From: Idiomarina loihiensis
GTDB lineage: Bacteria > Pseudomonadota > Gammaproteobacteria > Enterobacterales > Alteromonadaceae
Assembly (NCBI RefSeq): GCF_024584785.1
Contig: NZ_CP074112.1
Span: 496,001 to 560,000, forward strand
Reading direction: 5' to 3'
DNA length: 64,000 bases
Made by a program: the position numbers and the translations under genes. Positions 59,913 to 64,000 of this stretch are shown here, piece after piece. Under the pieces are notes generated by a model. It worked only from the letters and a program-made list of their open reading frames with translations, searched no databases and was not told the origin of the DNA. How positions within the stretch are numbered: position 1 is the stretch's first letter; each line of letters opens with the position of its first letter.

Positions 59913-62900
59913 ATGAGTAGTCATTATGATGTAGACCCCAAGAAGGGCTTTATTGCTTGGTGGGCGAATAATAGTGTCGCCGCCAACTTATTGATGGCGC
60001 TGATTATCATCACCGGCTTATTTATGGTGGGGCAAGTGCGCAAGCAAATGTTCCCCGAAATTGAACTCAATATAATTAGTGTACAAGTACCCTTTCCTGG
60101 TGCGGCTCCACAAGAAGTAGAGCAAGGCGTATTGGTGCGTATTGAAGATGCCATCGAAGATGTTAACGGCATTGAGCGTGTCACCTCTACGGCCCGTGAA
60201 GGTAGTGGCTCGGTGTCGATTGAAGTTGAAAGTGGCTACGATGTGCAGGTGGTTATGGATGAGGTGAAAATGCTCATCGATGCCATTCCAAGCTTTCCTC
60301 AACAGATTGAAAAACCAAATATTTATCGTATTCGTCCGCAACGCCAAGTGATCTGGATGAGTATCTATGGTGCTATGGATGAATATTCTCAGAAAGAGTT
60401 AGCCAAATCGATTCGTGACGAGCTCAAAGATATTGGTGGTATCACCAAGGTTGAGGTAGTGGGTGCACGGGATTATGAAATATCGATTGAAATTTCTGAG
60501 GCTGATTTACAACGTTATAACTTAACCTTCCAAGATGTTGTACAGGCGGTTAGAGGCACCTCGATTGATGTGGCTGGGGGCTCAATTCGTACTCCCAATG
60601 GCGATATTCTATTACGTGCTAATAACCAAGCCTACGTGGGAGATGAGTTTGAGCGAATCACCCTAATTAATCGCCCCGATGGAACTCGCTTAACGCTTGG
60701 CGACATAGCTACCGTAAACGATGCTTTTATTGAAAGCAGACGTTTTACTCAATTCGATGGTGGCCCCGCAACCTTTATCCGGGTCGATTCAGTAGGTAAT
60801 CAAAACGATTTAAAAATAGCTGAGGTGGTGCGCAACTACGCCGAACGTAAACAGAAAGAGTTACCACCCGATGTCAATATTGCACACTGGGGAGATGCCT
60901 CTTATTACCTACAGGATCGTTTAGATCTGATGATTGGTAATATGATTTCTGGCGGCTTTTTGGTGTTCATTATGCTGTCACTGTTTTTGCAACTGCATCT
61001 CGCTTTTTGGGTGATGATTGGCATTCCTTTGTGTTTCTTAGGTACCATCGCACTAATGCCGTTACCCATGTTCGATATTTCTATCAACATGATTTCGTTG
61101 TTCGGTTTTATCTTAGTGCTGGGGATAGTGGTGGATGACGCCATTGTCATAGGCGAAAGTGCCTATTCGGAAATAGAAGCCAATGGGAAATCGATTGATA
61201 ACGTGGTGGTAGGAGCCAAGAAAGTAGCTATGCCTGCAACCTTCGGGGTGCTCACCACTATGGTCGCTTTTATTCCGATGTTAATGGTTGAAGGCGGGAT
61301 GGGGGCTATTTGGGAATCCATCGCTTGGGTCGTTATTTTGTGTTTAGCGTTCTCGTTAGTCGAATCTAAGCTGATTTTGCCAGCTCACATTGCCCATATG
61401 AAATTTTCTAAAACGGCGACAGACAAGCAAAATGGCTTTCAGCGGGTACGAAATAAGATCTCAAACGGCTTAAAAGTGTTTGTTGATAAATACTATCGCC
61501 CGTTTTTAGCCAAGTGCCTTCATTATCGCTACACCACCTTAGCTAGTTTTATTGCTATGTTTATTTTGGCGATTGGTCTGATCTCAGGTGGCGTGGTGCG
61601 GTGGGTATTCTTCCCGAATATTCCGGGCGATTTCATTCAAGCACAAGTGCAGATGCAACCTGGCTCGTCTGAAGAAGCTACCATCAGCGCTTTACAACAA
61701 GTTGAGCAGGCGCTGCGCGCAGTTGATGCTCGTGCCGAGGATGAAGGTGGCATGGCTCTTGTTAAACACGTCAATACTTGGATGTCGGGAACCACTGGTG
61801 GTACCGTCATGACCGAGTTGGTGAAGGGCGATGACATTAACATTGATGGCTTTAAGTTCATCAATGATTGGCGCCAACAGGTACCAGAAATTGCTGGAGT
61901 TAAATCACTCAACTTTCAAGGTAGTGTTGGCGGTGGCGGTGGTTTTGATGTGGAATTTCAGCTAACTGGCGAAAATCTACAAGACTTATCGGCGGCTGCA
62001 ACCCTACTCAAACAAGAGTTGGGGCAGTTTGACGGGGTGTTCGATATTGAAGACACCTTTGGTGAGGGCAACGACGAAATAATTCTCGAGTTAAAGCCAC
62101 TTGCGACAGCTATGGGTATCAGTCTGCAAGAACTAGCAGGACAGGTGCGCTATGCTTTCTATGGTGCTGAAGCGCAACGGATTCAGCGGGGCGATGAGGA
62201 AGTTCGAGTCATGGTTCGTTATCCGTTAGATGAACGTCAGTCGGTGGGTAATTTAGAGGACATGAAACTGCGCACCGCTGATGGGTCGTTAGTTCCGTTC
62301 ACTGAATTAGCCAACGTACGTTTTGCTAAAGGCTACAACACGATTACACGTATCAACCGTGAGCGGTCTGTAAACGTTCGAGCTCGTGTCGATAAAGACC
62401 GTGTAGAGCCGTTTCAGATTGTACGCCAAGTGATGGCCGAAAAACTGCCTCCGATTTTAGATCAATACCCAAGTGTGGGGTATAAGCTAGAGGGGGCATC
62501 GCAAGATGAAGCCGAAGCAACTAATTCATTAGCAATTGGCTTTGCTCTAGCTCTATTTGCTATTTATGCCTTGATGGCAATTCCGTTGCGCTCATACAGT
62601 CAGCCGATGATCATCATGTCGGTGATTCCGTTTGGTATGGTCGGTGCGGTGGTGGGCCACTGGGTTATTGGCATGCCTATTTCGATTTTGAGCCTATTCG
62701 GTATCATTGCCTTGGCTGGGGTTGTGGTGAATGACTCCTTGGTTATGGTTGATTATGTGAACCGCGCGCGTGCGGATGGCGTGGAGTTGCGTAAAGCCGT
62801 TGCGGAAGCTGGCGCAGCGCGTTTCAGAGCCATTATCCTAACCTCGTTAACCACCTTCTTTGGTCTGTTACCTATTGTGTTAGAAACCAGTATGCAAGCT

Positions 62901-63092
62901 AAGCTGGTAATTCCAATGGCGATTTCATTGGCGTTCGGTATTTTGTTCGCTACCGTGATCACGCTTTTGTTAATTCCATGCTTGTACCTGATTCTTGATG
63001 ATACCAAGCGTAACATGAGGACTATGTTGAGCTGGTATGGCTTGGCCAAACCACCGGCCCCAAAATCAGCACAACACAATAGTGTCACATAA
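59913..63092 (+). CDS. RND-family efflux permease (AcrB/HAE1-like)
   Basis: 1059 residues, typical RND length with 12 membrane segments and two large periplasmic loops. The proton-relay aspartates are D408-D409 in LGIVVDDAIVIGES, at the positions known from AcrB. The second repeat shows GVVVNDSLVMVDYVNRA. Motifs FPGAAPQEVEQ and FGVLTTMVAFIPM match multidrug-type RND pumps. The substrate range is unknown. AAGGAG lies nine bases upstream of the ATG and the gene is coupled to the adaptor gene. Confidence 0.95.
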   Translation: MSSHYDVDPKKGFIAWWANNSVAANLLMALIIITGLFMVGQVRKQMFPEIELNIISVQVPFPGAAPQEVEQGVLVRIEDAIEDVNGIERVTSTAREGSGSVSIEVESGYDVQVVMDEVKMLIDAIPSFPQQIEKPNIYRIRPQRQVIWMSIYGAMDEYSQKELAKSIRDELKDIGGITKVEVVGARDYEISIEISEADLQRYNLTFQDVVQAVRGTSIDVAGGSIRTPNGDILLRANNQAYVGDEFERITLINRPDGTRLTLGDIATVNDAFIESRRFTQFDGGPATFIRVDSVGNQNDLKIAEVVRNYAERKQKELPPDVNIAHWGDASYYLQDRLDLMIGNMISGGFLVFIMLSLFLQLHLAFWVMIGIPLCFLGTIALMPLPMFDISINMISLFGFILVLGIVVDDAIVIGESAYSEIEANGKSIDNVVVGAKKVAMPATFGVLTTMVAFIPMLMVEGGMGAIWESIAWVVILCLAFSLVESKLILPAHIAHMKFSKTATDKQNGFQRVRNKISNGLKVFVDKYYRPFLAKCLHYRYTTLASFIAMFILAIGLISGGVVRWVFFPNIPGDFIQAQVQMQPGSSEEATISALQQVEQALRAVDARAEDEGGMALVKHVNTWMSGTTGGTVMTELVKGDDINIDGFKFINDWRQQVPEIAGVKSLNFQGSVGGGGGFDVEFQLTGENLQDLSAAATLLKQELGQFDGVFDIEDTFGEGNDEIILELKPLATAMGISLQELAGQVRYAFYGAEAQRIQRGDEEVRVMVRYPLDERQSVGNLEDMKLRTADGSLVPFTELANVRFAKGYNTITRINRERSVNVRARVDKDRVEPFQIVRQVMAEKLPPILDQYPSVGYKLEGASQDEAEATNSLAIGFALALFAIYALMAIPLRSYSQPMIIMSVIPFGMVGAVVGHWVIGMPISILSLFGIIALAGVVVNDSLVMVDYVNRARADGVELRKAVAEAGAARFRAIILTSLTTFFGLLPIVLETSMQAKLVIPMAISLAFGILFATVITLLLIPCLYLILDDTKRNMRTMLSWYGLAKPPAPKSAQHNSVT

Positions 63093-63122
63093 TGTTAAAC
63101 TATTGGCCGTAAACTGATTCTT

Positions 63123-63148
63123 GTGCTGGCAACCGTTGTTGCCAGCAC
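63123..63148 (+). terminator. Perfect 11-bp hairpin after the RND permease gene
   Basis: GTGCTGGCAAC (63123-63133) and GTTGCCAGCAC (63138-63148) around a CGTT loop. Only a weak TT follows, so it may be a Rho-assisted or attenuating end; the next gene begins 22 bases later. Confidence 0.55.
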
Positions 63149-63169
63149 TTCAGCACAGGAAAGCCGGTC

Positions 63170-63901
63170 ATGAACCTAGCGATTATTGATCTCGTCGCAT
63201 TGTTGTTTTTTGTGTCGGTATGGGTAGGCTACACCCAGTTTGCCCGTATTCGCGCACGCAGTACCTATAGTCTTTCGCATATTCTGCGTCAACTCCGAGT
63301 TGACTGGATGCGCACCTTAACCCGTAAAGAACACCAAATCGCTGATGCTGCGCTGCTAGGTAATGTGGAGCGTACGGTGACTTTCTTTGCGTCCTCGACG
63401 GTACTGGTGTTGGCCGGTGTGCTGACCTTGTTAGCATCCGCTGACAAGGTGGTTGAGGTGATGCAATCCATTCCCTTTACGGCGCCAACTGCGCCTGACA
63501 AAGTTCAGTTTAAGCTGGCAACGCTGTCGTTAATTTTTGTTTGGGCATTTTTTAAGTTCACTTGGTCGATTAGACAATTTGGGTTTGTCTCAGTACTGCT
63601 TGGTGCCGCGCCACAATATCGCAGCACTGAGTTTACTGACGAGCAACGTGAAACCTTTGCCCGCCAGGCCGCTAAGGTTTTAGATCAAGCCGGACATGAA
63701 TACAATAATGGGCTGCGTGCTTATTATTTTTCGTTAGCCTTTCTGTGTTGGTTTTTGCATCCCTACTTATTCATTGGGGCCACCACCGTGGTGATTTTTG
63801 TCTTGTACCGTCGCGAATATCGTTCACGCGTATTGCGGGCGTTATTAGCAACCAAAGGTTTAGAGCCAGGCCCCATTACGACAGATGGAGAATCATCGTG
63901 A
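63170..63901 (+). CDS. DUF599-family membrane protein
   Basis: 243 residues with about four hydrophobic segments (near 5-22, 80-98, 115-135 and 180-210). The DUF599 segments ARSTYSLSHILRQLRVDWM, ALLGNVERTVTFFASSTVL and FAFFKFTWSIRQFGF-like text (read as WAFFKFTWSIRQFGFVS) are recognisable. Function unknown. GGAAAG precedes the ATG. Its stop overlaps the next start (GTGA). Confidence 0.88.
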   Translation: MNLAIIDLVALLFFVSVWVGYTQFARIRARSTYSLSHILRQLRVDWMRTLTRKEHQIADAALLGNVERTVTFFASSTVLVLAGVLTLLASADKVVEVMQSIPFTAPTAPDKVQFKLATLSLIFVWAFFKFTWSIRQFGFVSVLLGAAPQYRSTEFTDEQRETFARQAAKVLDQAGHEYNNGLRAYYFSLAFLCWFLHPYLFIGATTVVIFVLYRREYRSRVLRALLATKGLEPGPITTDGESS

Positions 63902-64000
63902 GTTTTGACGTATTACGTTGGAGTGTGAGCGCTGCCTTAGCGGAGCGCCCAGATGCCCCGTTAGCGGCACTATTTCAGGGGCCTGCGCAGACAGATCCCA
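63898..64000 (+). CDS. Start of a further gene, cut by the window edge, product unrecognised
   Basis: A GTG start overlaps the preceding TGA by four bases, the signature of a coupled operon gene. Thirty-four codons are visible, beginning SFDVLRWSVSAALAERPD and then PLAALFQGPAQTDP. Too short to assign. Confidence 0.6.
   Translation, partial: MSFDVLRWSVSAALAERPDAPLAALFQGPAQTDP

Overview
The window is an ordinary-looking gammaproteobacterial chromosome segment. Several arrangements point that way: ffh / rpsP-rimM-trmD-rplS / tyrA, pabB-nudL-sdaA, cysZ next to smc-zipA-ligA, gloB-methyltransferase...rnhA-dnaQ, and dnaE-accA-tilS. A monomeric-type isocitrate dehydrogenase, secreted paired amidohydrolases, a b561/c' cytochrome pair and AT-leaning codon use suggest a marine Alteromonadales relative. 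I think of Idiomarinaceae, but that is recall, not proof.

Layout. 1-4 kb: end of the SRP GTPase gene, the S16/RimM/TrmD/L19 operon with its own promoter and terminator, and bifunctional TyrA. 4-10 kb: a lone receiver protein, a b-type cytochrome with a cytochrome c', and two secreted amidohydrolase genes. 10-12.2 kb: a STAS / PP2C-HATPase partner-switching pair. 12.2-22.5 kb: SUI1-like factor, CysB, serine deaminase, CoA diphosphatase, PabB, class I fumarase, RmuC, RimO, CysZ. 22.6-33.7 kb: SMC, ZipA, LigA, MltD, GloB, a methyltransferase, a TauE-type permease and a rhodanese.

33.7-38.3 kb is the one clearly accessory island. It holds an IS200/IS605 element with intact-looking TnpA and TnpB and shared end hairpins (the left one tandemly duplicated). 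It also holds a 5'-truncated Rhs tip with a translationally coupled small membrane protein, an internally deleted ISAs1 transposase, and a second, inverted tip-plus-membrane-protein module. Terminator-like inverted repeats and a 40-bp imperfect direct repeat tie the two modules together. I read it as a decayed polymorphic-toxin/immunity locus.

38.3-64 kb returns to core genes: rnhA/dnaQ, two identical tRNA-Asp genes behind a strong promoter, an M3 oligopeptidase lipoprotein, an EAL-HDOD protein, icd, dnaE, accA, tilS, a DMT exporter, a KefB-type antiporter, an RND efflux pair and a DUF599 protein. Between icd and dnaE lies the most unusual single gene: a 1103-residue soluble fusion of a ClpB-type AAA+ module, an apparent receiver-like linker, and an FtsH-type AAA+ plus M41 metalloprotease module with no membrane segment. 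It is followed by a small acidic protein of unknown function. The fusion protease and the Rhs graveyard are the best leads for undescribed biology.
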